Assembly (NCBI RefSeq): GCF_024125445.1
Contig: NZ_JAMXWM010000012.1
Coordinates: 55,871 to 119,870 of the forward strand
DNA length: 64,000 nt
Source of the DNA: Sporolactobacillus shoreicorticis
Lineage (GTDB): Bacteria; Bacillota; Bacilli; Bacillales; Sporolactobacillaceae
Direction of reading: 5' to 3'
The position numbers were made by a program, and so were the translations under genes. The notes beneath the pieces are model-generated. The model was not told the origin of the DNA, did not search any database, and saw only the letters and a program-made list of their open reading frames with translations. This document shows, one piece after another, positions 1 through 8,216 of the stretch. Within the stretch, counting starts at the first letter, position 1. Every line of letters starts with the position of its first letter.

Positions 1-428
1 GGATGCTTTTCCAGATAGCCCGGCCGCTTAAATGCAATAAAAGAAGTCAATGTACACAGCTCATTCACTTGATGCCATGTTGGAAGATCATCCACCATAT
101 CCGCACCGAGAATGAAGTAAAAATGGTCATCTGGATAGCTTTTTTTCAGACTGCGAAGCGTATCCACAGTATAAGACTTTCCCTTGCGCTCAAGTTCGGC
201 ATGACAAACAGCAAATCTGTTATTGTCCTTGATTGACAGCCGCACCATTGCCGCCCGCTGCTCAGCATTTGCACACGCCTTTTTCCCCTGAACATGTGGC
301 GGCTGATAGCTGGGCAAAAACCACACCTGATCCAGTTCGCATACCTCAAGCGCTTCTTCGGCAATCAATAAATGCATTAAATGCGGCGGATCGAATGTGC
401 CGCCGAATAAACCGATTTTTTTATTCAT
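1..428 (-). CDS. nadD: Nicotinate-nucleotide adenylyltransferase (partial, cut by window edge)
   Basis: It adenylylates nicotinate mononucleotide to deamido-NAD in NAD biosynthesis. Only the N-terminal ~142 residues are in the window; the gene runs off the left edge. The start MNKKIGLFGGTFDPPH and the segment FILGADMVDDLPTWH are typical of NadD. The ATG at 428 follows yhbY by 12 bases, and the order yqeG-yqeH-aroE-yhbY-nadD matches B. subtilis. One oddity: the nucleotidyltransferase signature HxGH reads H-L-M-H (codons CAT TTA ATG CAT near 370-390), so the normally invariant glycine is methionine. The family call is secure; whether the enzyme is fully active is open. Confidence 0.93.
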   Translation of the reverse strand, partial: MNKKIGLFGGTFDPPHLMHLLIAEEALEVCELDQVWFLPSYQPPHVQGKKACANAEQRAAMVRLSIKDNNRFAVCHAELERKGKSYTVDTLRSLKKSYPDDHFYFILGADMVDDLPTWHQVNELCTLTSFIAFKRPGYLEKH

Positions 429-440
429 TAGTTCAGCATC

Positions 441-737
441 CTACTTATTTGGAATATCGATCCGCTTATGCTCTTTGGACTGCCGATAAAGAACCGCCGT
501 ATGGCCAATTACCTGAACAAGCTCTGAATTGGTACGCTTGCTTATTTCGCTGCCGGCTTCAGTAGGATCTTCAAATGTATTTTGTAAAAATTGTACTTTA
601 ATCAATTCACGCTTCTCAAGTACATGATCAATTTCATCAATGAATTGATCATGTACACCAGTTTTCCCGACTTGAAAAATCGGTTTGAGCGGATGAGCTA
701 TTTTTTTTAAAAATTTTCGTTGATTATTACTCAGCAT
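441..737 (-). CDS. yhbY: YhbY-type CRM-domain ribosome assembly RNA-binding protein
   Basis: This 98-residue single CRM-domain protein is expected to bind pre-ribosomal RNA during large-subunit assembly. The N-terminus MLSNNQRKFLKKIAHPLKP and the central QVGKTGVHDQFIDEID are the hallmark of the family, and the loop that corresponds to GxxG in CRM domains is GKTG. Length is normal for the family. The ATG at 737 has a G-rich site about 11 bases upstream. It lies between aroE and nadD, as in B. subtilis (yqeI), in an operon that also holds the ribosome-assembly GTPase YqeH, which fits a shared ribosome role. Confidence 0.93.
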   Translation of the reverse strand: MLSNNQRKFLKKIAHPLKPIFQVGKTGVHDQFIDEIDHVLEKRELIKVQFLQNTFEDPTEAGSEISKRTNSELVQVIGHTAVLYRQSKEHKRIDIPNK

Positions 738-764
738 ACTTTTTTTAATTCCCCCATTAGTTAC

Positions 765-1601
765 TCAGTCCAAATACATATGGATCAGATGTTCTTCCAT
801 TTTTCTCGTATCAGGAACGAAGCCGTTCCATTTCGCAAAGGCAAGGGCACCTTGATAAACCAGCATCGGCAGGCCGTTCATCACAAAATAACCGCGCTGC
901 TCTGCCTCTTTGAGAAATACTGTCCTTCTCGGCTGATAGATGAGATCTGCAAAAAGCGTGTCGGTTCGTGCTCCATATAAGTGAATGAATGCAGATTTCT
1001 CCTGTATATCGAAACCAATCGGTGTCGTATTGATCACCATTTTATAACGATCCAATTGCACCTCAGCCTGCCTAAAGGTCAACGGTTCGGATTGCGCATA
1101 CATACGGCACGCCGTGCTCAGCTTAACTGCCTTTTCAAATGTTCGATTAGCAATATCGACACGGGTACCGATTACCCGTGCCAGCGTCAAGGCGACAGAT
1201 CGGGCAGCTCCTCCCGCACCAATTATAAGAATAGACGGATACTTCCCGGTCAACTCAGGAAAATGCTGTTTCAACCCTTCGAGAAATCCGGCTCCATCTG
1301 TATTATACCCGATTAGCCGGCCATTGGAGCAAACAACGGTGTTCACCGCTCCGATTTCCTGAGCAGTCTCGTCCACAGAGTCAAGTAGAGGCAGAATTTC
1401 CGTTTTTAACGGGTACGTCACATTGAATCCCTTAATACCCGATTCTTTTAATCGAGAAACTGCATGGTTTAAGTGTTGCCTGTCAACCAAATACGTCCGA
1501 TATTGTGCGGAAATGCCATACTGCTTGAACCAGTAATTATGCATCGCCGGTGAGAGGCTGTGCGCAACTGGTGCACCAATCAGGCCGTACAAATCATCCA
1601 T
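765..1601 (-). CDS. aroE: Shikimate dehydrogenase (NADP)
   Basis: It reduces 3-dehydroshikimate to shikimate in the chorismate pathway in the cytoplasm. The 278-residue protein starts with the substrate-binding segment DLYGLIGAPVAHSLSPAMHN (catalytic Lys in the later VTYPLKTE segment), followed by the NADP-binding glycine motif IGAGGAARSV and the ANRTFEKA segment; NTTPIGF is also typical. I chose ATG 1601 because a GGGG site sits 9 bases upstream; the upstream GTG at 1607 is too close to it. The gene begins 7 bases after the yqeH stop codon, so the two are probably co-transcribed. Confidence 0.95.
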   Translation of the reverse strand: MDDLYGLIGAPVAHSLSPAMHNYWFKQYGISAQYRTYLVDRQHLNHAVSRLKESGIKGFNVTYPLKTEILPLLDSVDETAQEIGAVNTVVCSNGRLIGYNTDGAGFLEGLKQHFPELTGKYPSILIIGAGGAARSVALTLARVIGTRVDIANRTFEKAVKLSTACRMYAQSEPLTFRQAEVQLDRYKMVINTTPIGFDIQEKSAFIHLYGARTDTLFADLIYQPRRTVFLKEAEQRGYFVMNGLPMLVYQGALAFAKWNGFVPDTRKMEEHLIHMYLD

Positions 1602-1607
1602 GTTCAC

Positions 1608-2708
1608 TTACCCCTTTATGATCGACGCACGCAAGGAAACGCCAATCCCTTTCGGCGCGTAGGCAGAAACTCTGGCGCCTTTGCCCTTAATCGTAATCCA
1701 ACCTAGTCCGGAAAAAACAACATCTGAGTCAAAGTCGTCAGTACGGAAATCATAGCGCGTCATGGACGGAAGTTCCGTTCCCTCACCAGGCGGAGCCAGC
1801 AAACGCCCAAACTGTCTTTCATATAGATCATCTGCCTGCTCCGTCTTTGTGCGATGAATCGGCAATGAACCGGCGCAATAAACAATCAGTGATCTTCTGC
1901 CCGGACCGATGTAATCAATACGCGCGATGCCGCCAAGGAAAAGGGTCTGTTTTTCATTGAGCTGGTAAACTTTAGGTTTCACTTCTTTTAACGGCATCAC
2001 AATCTTATAATCACGCGCATCCACAAAATGCGCGACTTGGTGATCATTGACAACACCTGGTGTATCATAGAGACTGCGGCCATCATCCAGCGGAATCTCT
2101 ATGAAGTCCAAGGTCGTTCCCGGGAATCTTGATGTCGTAATCGCCGAATCTCCGGAACCAAGATTTGAGATTAAATGGTTAATAAAAGTCGATTTGCCTA
2201 CATTTGTCACACCGACAACATAAACGTCGCGTCCCTTGCGATAATAATCAATGTTTGAGGCAATTTCGTCCAATCCATGATTTTTTCCGGCACTCATTAA
2301 AAGTACATCCACCGGCTTTAATCCTTGCTCATGTGCGGAACGCCGCATCCAGTTGGTCAGTTTATTCGGATTCGTCGACTTTGGAAACAAATCATGCTTG
2401 TTTCCGACAAGAAGTATCGGATTATGGCCGACAAAGCGCTGCAGACCGCTCACCCAGCTTCCGGCAATATCGAAAAGATCTACCAAATAAACGACAAGCG
2501 CATCTTCCTGCGCAATCCGGGAAAGCATGTTCAAAAAGTCGTCTCCGTTTAAAGAAACATCTTGAATTTCATTATAATGGGTTAAACGAAAGCAGCGCTG
2601 ACAGACAATCGGTTCATGCTGAAGGGCGCTACTCGGCGCATAGCCGAGTTTATCAGGATCTGTTGTTTGAATCTTCACACCACAGCCCGCACAATAAAGT
2701 TCACTCAT
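1608..2708 (-). CDS. yqeH: Circularly permuted ribosome-assembly GTPase YqeH
   Basis: This GTPase acts in 30S subunit biogenesis. The 366-residue protein has an N-terminal zinc finger (CAGC near residue 6 and CQRC near 36), then GTPase motifs in permuted order: G4 NKHD first, then the P-loop GVTNVGKS, the switch regions, and G3 DTPG. This permutation defines the YlqF/YqeH/YawG class. Length matches B. subtilis YqeH. It lies between yqeG and aroE in the conserved order and its start is at 2708, just downstream of yqeG. Confidence 0.95.
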   Translation of the reverse strand: MSELYCAGCGVKIQTTDPDKLGYAPSSALQHEPIVCQRCFRLTHYNEIQDVSLNGDDFLNMLSRIAQEDALVVYLVDLFDIAGSWVSGLQRFVGHNPILLVGNKHDLFPKSTNPNKLTNWMRRSAHEQGLKPVDVLLMSAGKNHGLDEIASNIDYYRKGRDVYVVGVTNVGKSTFINHLISNLGSGDSAITTSRFPGTTLDFIEIPLDDGRSLYDTPGVVNDHQVAHFVDARDYKIVMPLKEVKPKVYQLNEKQTLFLGGIARIDYIGPGRRSLIVYCAGSLPIHRTKTEQADDLYERQFGRLLAPPGEGTELPSMTRYDFRTDDFDSDVVFSGLGWITIKGKGARVSAYAPKGIGVSLRASIIKG

Positions 2709-2711
2709 ATC

Positions 2712-3227
2712 TTATTCCTCCCATTTGAGCCAGCCCTTGCGCCTCATCAACGATAAAATAAATCGTTCCAAATGACGATTCATTTTGGTTGCCCAACCAT
2801 CAGTAGAAGCAATAGGCGTTACTAAAATTGTGTGCGCGCCTACCTGATTACCGCCCAAGACATCAGTCATCAACTGATCTCCGACAACAACCATCTCATC
2901 TCCAGTCACTTTCATGATCCGCATCGCACGTCTAAATGCAAATGGGAGCGGCTTTCGCGCCCTGTAAATATACGAAACACCGGCAGAATCTGAGAACAAC
3001 TTGACCCGTTTTTCACTATTGTTTGACAGAATCATGACTGAAATTCCCACTTTTTTCAGTGAGGAAAACCAGTGCACCAGCTGCGGTGTTGTACCTTTTT
3101 CATTCCAAGCAATAAGTGTATTGTCCAAATCGGTAACGAGCGCTTTAACTCCTCTTTGTCTCAATTTATCTGGCTTGATATCTAAAATTGATTCTACATG
3201 TTCATCAGGCAAAAATTTTCTCAACAC
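2712..3227 (-). CDS. yqeG: YqeG family HAD-superfamily (IIIA) phosphatase
   Basis: It is a HAD phosphatase related to the yeast phosphatidylglycerophosphate phosphatase GEP4; the substrate here is inferred only. HAD motif I is TDLDNTLIAW, motif II is ILSNNSEKR, a conserved Lys lies in ARKPLPFAF, and the acidic motif is VVGDQLMTDVLGGN. I placed the start at GTG 3227 because GAGGTGG lies about 8 bases upstream and this gives 171 residues, the usual length; a longer frame to 3284 lacks a good ribosome site. It is the first gene of the minus-strand yqeG-yqeH-aroE-yhbY-nadD operon and diverges from sda. Confidence 0.9.
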   Translation of the reverse strand: MLRKFLPDEHVESILDIKPDKLRQRGVKALVTDLDNTLIAWNEKGTTPQLVHWFSSLKKVGISVMILSNNSEKRVKLFSDSAGVSYIYRARKPLPFAFRRAMRIMKVTGDEMVVVGDQLMTDVLGGNQVGAHTILVTPIASTDGWATKMNRHLERFILSLMRRKGWLKWEE

Positions 3228-3443
3228 TGAATTAGCCACCTCATATTCTGATCTCATTTTCCCACATGTTGACGATTTTACCAAGTCCTAAATCATAATT
3301 GTTCCCCGTACAAGCAACTTCTTCATGAGTTTTTAAAGCATCGCCCACTAATTGGAATGTTTTGCTAAAAAAAAGACCATTTTATGACTAACATCGGCAA
3401 ATTAGATCCTAAATATTTCGACAAAAGCTGACAGGATTATTTT

Positions 3444-3542
3444 TGTGGATAATTTTGTCCACATTATTCACCGACTAATGTCTACATTTTCATCATGTTA
3501 CCCACATGAAACACACAGCTTATCCACTATTATTGTGGATAA
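3444..3542. promoter_or_regulatory. Cluster of six DnaA-box-like sites upstream of sda
   Basis: Within 99 bases there are two perfect minus-strand boxes (TGTGGATAA at 3444-3452 and 3534-3542) and four sites with one mismatch to TTATNCACA: 3455-3463, 3464-3472, 3498-3506 and 3520-3528. In B. subtilis the sda promoter is activated by DnaA so that replication stress blocks sporulation; this cluster is in the same place. The exact -35/-10 was not assigned. Confidence 0.85.
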
Positions 3543-3786
3543 AAATCGAATTGTTACAGAACAAAGAACATGATAGAGTGTACTTATGAATTTTACTTGA
3601 TTCCCAATTTTCGTCACTGAGTCAACTGGTAACGGTTGACAATTGAAATTCATTGACACTCGATTTTTTTGATAACTGCCGATTAATAACCAAAAACATA
3701 GCCCTTGATTTATCAATGAATCGAGACAAATCCTATGAGTCTGATGATCGAACGGAAAGGAGCTGAGAAACCGGTAACGGCTGACA

Positions 3787-3927
3787 ATGGACAAACTTTC
3801 TGACGCTTTACTCATTGAATCTTATACAAAGGCAAAGGAATACAAGTTAAGTGAGGATTTTATTCAATTGATTGAGGCCGAAATTGATCGGCGCAGCCTG
3901 CGCAAGCAAATGAAGAAGACAAGCTGA
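3787..3927 (+). CDS. sda: Sda, replication-checkpoint inhibitor of sporulation kinases
   Basis: The 46-residue peptide begins [20 protein letters not shown] and continues with [15 protein letters not shown], which closely matches Sda. Sda folds as a helical hairpin that binds the dimerisation domain of KinA/KinB and prevents phosphorelay activation when replication is perturbed. Location next to yqeG and length both match B. subtilis. The ribosome site is unusual: AAAGGAG (3756-3762) lies ~24 bases upstream of the ATG, beyond normal spacing, and nothing better lies closer; a stop codon at 3775 excludes an earlier ATG. It is preceded by the DnaA-box cluster, implying the same checkpoint control. 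It is short enough to be missed by automatic callers. Confidence 0.93.
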   Translation: MDKLSDALLIESYTKAKEYKLSEDFIQLIEAEIDRRSLRKQMKKTS

Positions 3928-4103
3928 GCTCATGAAAATTTAAAGCAATAATCAACATGGTCTCTAAATAAAGCTTTGGTTTTATAAAACCATTGAAAAT
4001 TTCCTCCAGTACTTTTCCAATCGGACAGACACAGGACATGACAACCACCCATAGACTAAAAGACAGCGAAGGAAAATCACATCTCCCGGAGGAGTGAACA
4101 GTC

Positions 4104-4802
4104 ATGCTGTCAATTGTCGGTGGCGTTGCCTACTTGTTTAAAAATGTCTGGTTGCTCGTATCTTATGTAAAAAATAATGCCTTCCCGCAGCCGCTTTCTG
4201 AGGAAGAGGAAGCCAGGTGTCTGGAACTGATGGCTCAGGGTGATGAGGAGGCACGCAATAAGCTGATTGAGCATAACTTACGGCTTGTTGCACATATTGT
4301 AAAAAAGTTTGATAATACCAAAGAAGATACCGATGACTTGATATCCATTGGTTCAATTGGATTAATAAAAGCCATCAACAGCTACTCAAGCGGCAAGGGA
4401 ACTAAATTAGCAACATACGCCGCCCGCTGTATCGAAAATCAGATACTCATGCATCTTCGAGGACTGAAGAAAACAAGAAAAGATGTATCGCTAAATGATC
4501 CCATAGGGCAAGACAAGGAAGGCAACACAATTAGCTTAATTGATATTTTGAAATCCAGAAATAAAGATGTTGTTGATGAAATATCACTTAATCTTGAAAC
4601 AAAAAAGATCTACGGTGCTTTACATGTTCTTGATCCTCGTGAGCGCGAAGTCATCATTGACCGATTTGGTCTCAACAATCAGGATGAATTGACACAAAGG
4701 GAAATTGCAAAGAAGCTGGCGATCTCTCGCAGTTATGTATCTCGTATAGAAAAGCGCGCTTTAATGAAGCTGTTTCACGAGATTTATCGGAATCCGAATT
4801 AA
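4104..4802 (+). CDS. sigK: RNA polymerase sporulation sigma factor pro-SigK, uninterrupted
   Basis: This sigma factor drives late mother-cell transcription (coat, germination). The 232-residue protein has a hydrophobic N-terminal pro-sequence ending at [10 protein letters not shown], the expected SpoIVFB processing site, then region 2 ([44 protein letters not shown]) and region 4 with the helix-turn-helix [20 protein letters not shown]. The frame is continuous, with no skin-type element splitting it as in B. subtilis. A strong GGAGGAG lies 9 bases before the ATG. Two GGACA motifs at 4023-4027 and 4034-4038 resemble SpoIIID boxes, which is only suggestive. Confidence 0.96.
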   Translation: MLSIVGGVAYLFKNVWLLVSYVKNNAFPQPLSEEEEARCLELMAQGDEEARNKLIEHNLRLVAHIVKKFDNTKEDTDDLISIGSIGLIKAINSYSSGKGTKLATYAARCIENQILMHLRGLKKTRKDVSLNDPIGQDKEGNTISLIDILKSRNKDVVDEISLNLETKKIYGALHVLDPREREVIIDRFGLNNQDELTQREIAKKLAISRSYVSRIEKRALMKLFHEIYRNPN

Positions 4803-4911
4803 TGATTCTGCACAAAACGGATAAATAAAGAGCATTCTCATACACGGGTACTCGATTCAATGGTACACTTAAGCCAGAGTAGTTCAGAATAAGGATCAGA
4901 ATCGAGGAATT

Positions 4912-5247
4912 ATGATGAACGAATCACATAAAACAAGAGGCTTGCACCTGATGGGCGAGCCAGAAGAAATCAAAAGCATACACATGATGGTCAGGGGAAG
5001 AGTACAAGCTGTCGGCTTCCGCTATTTCACGTGGCAGACTGCCAATGTTTATCGAATATCGGGTTGGGTGCGCAATCGAGATGACGGCAGTGTCGAAATT
5101 GCTGCTGAAGGTGAAAAATCAGATATTCAGCAATTCGTGAAAACGATAAAAAAGGGAAGCCCCTTCTCACGGATTAAAGACGTAAATATATATGAATATG
5201 AAACGCCAAAAAATTATGTTCAGTTCGAGATTAAAAATACCGATTGA
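4912..5247 (+). CDS. Acylphosphatase
   Basis: It hydrolyses acyl-phosphates such as carbamoyl- or acetyl-phosphate. The catalytic loop GRVQAVGFR with its Arg, and the SGWVRNRDDGSVEI segment with the catalytic Asn, are both intact. The protein is 111 residues with about 20 extra residues before the usual ~90-residue domain. I kept the ATG at 4912 because GAGG lies just upstream; internal ATGs at 4951 or 4984 would give the shorter, more usual length but have no obvious ribosome site. It follows sigK by 109 bases on the same strand and ends at a terminator. Confidence 0.9.
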   Translation: MMNESHKTRGLHLMGEPEEIKSIHMMVRGRVQAVGFRYFTWQTANVYRISGWVRNRDDGSVEIAAEGEKSDIQQFVKTIKKGSPFSRIKDVNIYEYETPKNYVQFEIKNTD

Positions 5248-5275
5248 TCCATTCCATTCAATCGTCGGTCAAAGT

Positions 5276-5318
5276 AGCAAGGAGGCGCCATTTAGCGCTC
5301 CCTGCTGCTTTTTATTTT
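5276..5318 (+). terminator. Intrinsic terminator after the acylphosphatase gene
   Basis: The imperfect stem AGCAAGGAGGCGC / GCGCTCCCTGCT is followed by a T-rich run (TTTTTATTTT). It lies between the convergent acylphosphatase gene and the small minus-strand gene at 5334. Confidence 0.75.
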
Positions 5319-5333
5319 CTACAGGTAACAAAT

Positions 5334-5507
5334 TTAATTATTTCTGACCATTTCATCAAAGTAAGAAGGTACTCCGCACTGCCGGTCCAGAATGGTTTCG
5401 TGTGCTTTTTCCCTGCACATACGGTGTCTTGCGTTGGCCGCATGATCAATCTTCAGCGACTTCCATTCGAGAGTTACAGCCAATTTACTAATATGGAAAC
5501 GGATCAT
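5334..5507 (-). CDS. Small protein, possibly YrzI family
   Basis: This 57-residue ORF begins MIRFHISKLAVTLEWKSLK, has the segment HETILDRQCG and ends DEMVRNN. An excellent AGGAGG lies 7 bases before the ATG at 5507, so translation is likely. The size, the hydrophobic beta-like N-terminus and the position downstream of yrhC recall the very small YrzI proteins of Bacillus, but I am matching from memory and the similarity is loose. No function is known for that family. Confidence 0.55.
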   Translation of the reverse strand: MIRFHISKLAVTLEWKSLKIDHAANARHRMCREKAHETILDRQCGVPSYFDEMVRNN

Positions 5508-5546
5508 GTAAATGCCTCCTAAGCATTCCTTATTGATAACTTTATT

Positions 5547-5684
5547 TTATCTTTTGGTCTCATCCGTTTCGACAGACTGCTGAACGGTTTTCATCTCCTG
5601 CCGAGGTCTGAAACCAGCTCCGCCTGAACCGAAATAGTCAGTGCGTTTCATATAAGTAGAGTATCGACCGCCATAGGGAGGCAT
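5547..5684 (-). CDS. Possible 45-residue small protein
   Basis: The ORF starts MPPYGGRYSTYMKRTDYFGS and ends VQQSVETDETKR. Its Tyr/Gly/Pro-rich start resembles small spore or coat peptides. No good ribosome site precedes the ATG at 5684, and an internal ATG (MKRTDYFG) is an alternative start. It sits directly after the yrhC terminator. I cannot recognise it, and it may not be translated. Confidence 0.25.
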   Translation of the reverse strand: MPPYGGRYSTYMKRTDYFGSGGAGFRPRQEMKTVQQSVETDETKR

Positions 5685-5694
5685 CTTGCTATTG

Positions 5695-5738
5695 CAAAAA
5701 CCGCTGAGCGATCAGTATCGATCACCCAGCGGTTGAGA
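5695..5738 (-). terminator. Terminator of the yrrT-yrhC operon
   Basis: On the minus strand, AACCGCTGGGTGATCGAT pairs with ATCGCTCAGCGGTT and is followed by a T run. It lies 13 bases after the yrhC stop codon. Confidence 0.88.
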
Positions 5739-5751
5739 TTGTGCTTTGCAA

Positions 5752-5973
5752 TTATAATTTTTCTTTCAGTTTAGATGATCTCCAATAAAAAAAGAATGAG
5801 AATACCAAGAATAGGAGACTAGAACCCGAAAGAATTTCAAGCTTCCATTCAACGTTGCCATAACTCGGAATCAGGGTTCCGCTGTAGAGAAATGTGCTGA
5901 GAAACAAGCACAGCATGCCAATCCTCCGGCAATCGATCATTTTATCTTGAATCATTTTCTGCTGTTCTTCCAT
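5752..5973 (-). CDS. yrhC: YrhC-like small membrane protein
   Basis: This 73-residue protein has a charged N-terminus (MEEQQKMIQDKMIDCRRIG), two hydrophobic segments (GMLCLFLSTFLYSGTLIP and GSSLLFLVFSFFFYW) and a basic tail, the pattern of YrhC. The function is unknown. I chose ATG 5973 because GGAGGG lies 7 bases upstream; the ATG at 5979 is too close to it. It is the last gene of the yrrT-mtnN-mccA-mccB operon, as in B. subtilis, and is followed by a strong terminator. Confidence 0.78.
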   Translation of the reverse strand: MEEQQKMIQDKMIDCRRIGMLCLFLSTFLYSGTLIPSYGNVEWKLEILSGSSLLFLVFSFFFYWRSSKLKEKL

Positions 5974-6095
5974 GTTCATCCCTCCGCCACAAGATTACTA
6001 TAACATGAGATGAAAACGAGAAGTTCAGGTAGTTTCTGACAAGAACAAGATGTTCTCTGGAAGAATCGGGAGATTACCTAGAAGCAAATCCACAG

Positions 6096-7229
6096 TCAGC
6101 TTAATGCCTGCTCTAAATCCTCAATCAAGTCCTGAGCATCCTCGATGCCAACAGATAGGCGAATTAAGCCGTCGGTGATACCCAATTCATCACGGCGCGG
6201 CTTAGGAATCGATGCGTGCGTCATTTTTGCCGGAACAGAAATTAAGCTTTCTACCGCTCCCAAGCTCTCGGCAAGTGTAAAGTAACGCGTTTTGGCAAGG
6301 ATTTGGTTCACAGCTGATTCGTCTCCGGCATCAAATGAAATCATACCGCCGAATCCCGATGCCTGCTTTGCAGCAAGTGCGTGCCCTGGATGGGTCTCAA
6401 GTCCCGGATAATAAACCTTTTTAACTTTCGGATGCGATTGAAGGAATTTTGCAATTTGATTTGCATTCTTTTCGATCTGCTCCATGCGCAGACCAAGTGT
6501 CTTGATCCCTCTGACAAGTAACCAGGCGTCCTGAGGTCCGGGTACGGCACCAACTGAGTTCTGAATAAAATAGAGCCGTTCAGCTAGCTCATCAGACGCT
6601 ACAGCGACCAGTCCGGCAACAACATCACTGTGCCCGCCAATGTACTTCGTTGCGCTGTGCAGAACAATATCAGCTCCGAGATCCAAAGGATGCTGCCAAT
6701 AGGAGGTTGCAAAGGTGTTGTCAACAATTAAGATCAGATCGTGCCGATGGGCGATTTCTGCTGCTTTGCGTATATCCGTCACTTTCAGCAACGGATTGGT
6801 TGGCGTCTCAAGATAAAGAGCTCTTGTCTTATCGGTAATCGCTTTTTCAATATTTTCCGGTATGCTTGTATCAACAAATGTTGCGGAAATCCCTAATCTT
6901 TTAAATACTTTATCAATGACACGGTATGTCCCACCATAAACATCGTCAGTGATAACGAGATGATCACCGCTGTTCAGCAGCATGAGTACTGAAGATATGG
7001 CTGCCATACCCGATCCGAAAGCAAATCCCGCTTTCCCATGCTCCAGTTCTTGAATCAGAACTTCAAGCGCATGCCGTGTCGGATTGCCCGAACGCGAATA
7101 ATCATAACCTTTTGTTTTCCCTACTTCCTCTTGTTGATAAGTACTCGTTTGATAGATCGGTACCGTAACGCTTCCCGTAAACTCATCTCCAAAAATGCCT
7201 GCGTGAATCACTTGTGTCTTTGGTCTCAT
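6096..7229 (-). CDS. mccB: Cystathionine gamma-lyase / homocysteine gamma-lyase MccB
   Basis: This PLP enzyme cleaves cystathionine to cysteine, the last step of reverse trans-sulfuration. The 377-residue protein shows the Cys/Met-metabolism fold: YSRSGNPTRHALE near the N-terminus, the phosphate-binding FGSGMAAISSVL, the Asp of IVDNTFATSYWQ and the PLP lysine in LHSATKYIGGHSDVVAG. Near the C-terminus SLGAVESLISVPAKMTH is typical of the gamma-lyase/synthase group. GGAGG lies 9 bases before the ATG. Its partner mccA is 35 bases upstream. I prefer lyase over cystathionine gamma-synthase because of the operon. Confidence 0.92.
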   Translation of the reverse strand: MRPKTQVIHAGIFGDEFTGSVTVPIYQTSTYQQEEVGKTKGYDYSRSGNPTRHALEVLIQELEHGKAGFAFGSGMAAISSVLMLLNSGDHLVITDDVYGGTYRVIDKVFKRLGISATFVDTSIPENIEKAITDKTRALYLETPTNPLLKVTDIRKAAEIAHRHDLILIVDNTFATSYWQHPLDLGADIVLHSATKYIGGHSDVVAGLVAVASDELAERLYFIQNSVGAVPGPQDAWLLVRGIKTLGLRMEQIEKNANQIAKFLQSHPKVKKVYYPGLETHPGHALAAKQASGFGGMISFDAGDESAVNQILAKTRYFTLAESLGAVESLISVPAKMTHASIPKPRRDELGITDGLIRLSVGIEDAQDLIEDLEQALS

Positions 7230-7264
7230 ACGTAAATCCTCCGGTTTCTTTTCAAAGTAAACGA

Positions 7265-8179
7265 TTAATCATAAATGTGTTCGCTGAAATAGCGTTCACT
7301 GGAATCGGGAAAAATGACGACAATATTTGTACCTGGTTCTGATTTTTCCGCCTCCAGCAATGCTGCGTGCAAAGCTGACCCTGATGAACTACCAATTAGT
7401 AAACCTTCGAGTTGTGCCGCCTCTTTCAGTCGTCGAAAGGCATCATCGTCACTAATAGTATAAATGTCATCAAAATACTCGGTTTTAACGAAAGAAGGAA
7501 TAAATTCCATCCCAATACCTTCCGTTCGATGCGCCGCAGGTTTGCCGCCATTCAAAATTGATCCCTTGGGTTCAACGACGATTGTTTTTACATCCGGATT
7601 TTTCATTTTCAAATAATCCGCTGTTCCGGTAAATGTCCCGCCGGTTCCTGCACCGGCGACAAACACATCCACTTTCCCATTCAGATCGTTCCATATCTCC
7701 GGTCCAAGCGTTTCGAAGTATGCATTCGGATTGTCCGGGTTTGCAAATTGATTTGGGCAGTACCCCCCTGCAATTGAACGCTCAAGCTCGCGCGCCTTTG
7801 CGACCGCACCGGTCATTCCTTGCTCAGTCGATGTCTGAACAATACGCGCACCAAGCGCTTTCATCAGAATTTGTTTTTCCACACTGAACTTTTCAGGAAC
7901 ACAAAAGACAACGTTAATGCCTTTGCCCACAGCAGCAAGTGCCAAACCGATGCCTGTATTTCCAGCCGTAGGCTCAATCAAGGTTCCGCCCGGTTTAAGT
8001 TTTCCAGTACGCAACGCCTCACGGATCAGCTTTTCACCTAGACGATCTTTTACACTGCCTCCGGGACTAAAATACTCGCATTTTGCATAAAGCCGTACCC
8101 CCTCGGGCAGCGGAAATGCATGCAGCTCGACCAGCGGTGTCTTGCCAACCAGTTCATGAACACTTTCAAATACTGCCAT
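7265..8179 (-). CDS. mccA: Cystathionine beta-synthase (O-acetylserine dependent) MccA
   Basis: This PLP fold-type II enzyme joins homocysteine to an activated serine to form cystathionine, which MccB then splits. The 304-residue protein has the PLP lysine in SPGGSVKDRLGEKLI, the substrate loop EPTAGNTGIGLA, the phosphate-binding GAGTGGTFTGTADY and the C-terminal GLLIGSSSGSALHAA. It lacks the C-terminal CBS domains of eukaryotic enzymes. The position between mtnN and mccB favours MccA over plain cysteine synthase CysK. The ribosome site is GGGAGAG before the ATG at 8179. Confidence 0.9.
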   Translation of the reverse strand: MAVFESVHELVGKTPLVELHAFPLPEGVRLYAKCEYFSPGGSVKDRLGEKLIREALRTGKLKPGGTLIEPTAGNTGIGLALAAVGKGINVVFCVPEKFSVEKQILMKALGARIVQTSTEQGMTGAVAKARELERSIAGGYCPNQFANPDNPNAYFETLGPEIWNDLNGKVDVFVAGAGTGGTFTGTADYLKMKNPDVKTIVVEPKGSILNGGKPAAHRTEGIGMEFIPSFVKTEYFDDIYTISDDDAFRRLKEAAQLEGLLIGSSSGSALHAALLEAEKSEPGTNIVVIFPDSSERYFSEHIYD

Positions 8180-8216
8180 AACCTTCTCTCCCTATCTCCG
8201 GATCACAAGGTCAAGC

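Noticed and set aside
5244..5522. 92-residue plus-strand ORF after the acylphosphatase gene
   Set aside because: It contains the terminator at 5276-5318 and lies opposite the better-supported small gene at 5334-5507.
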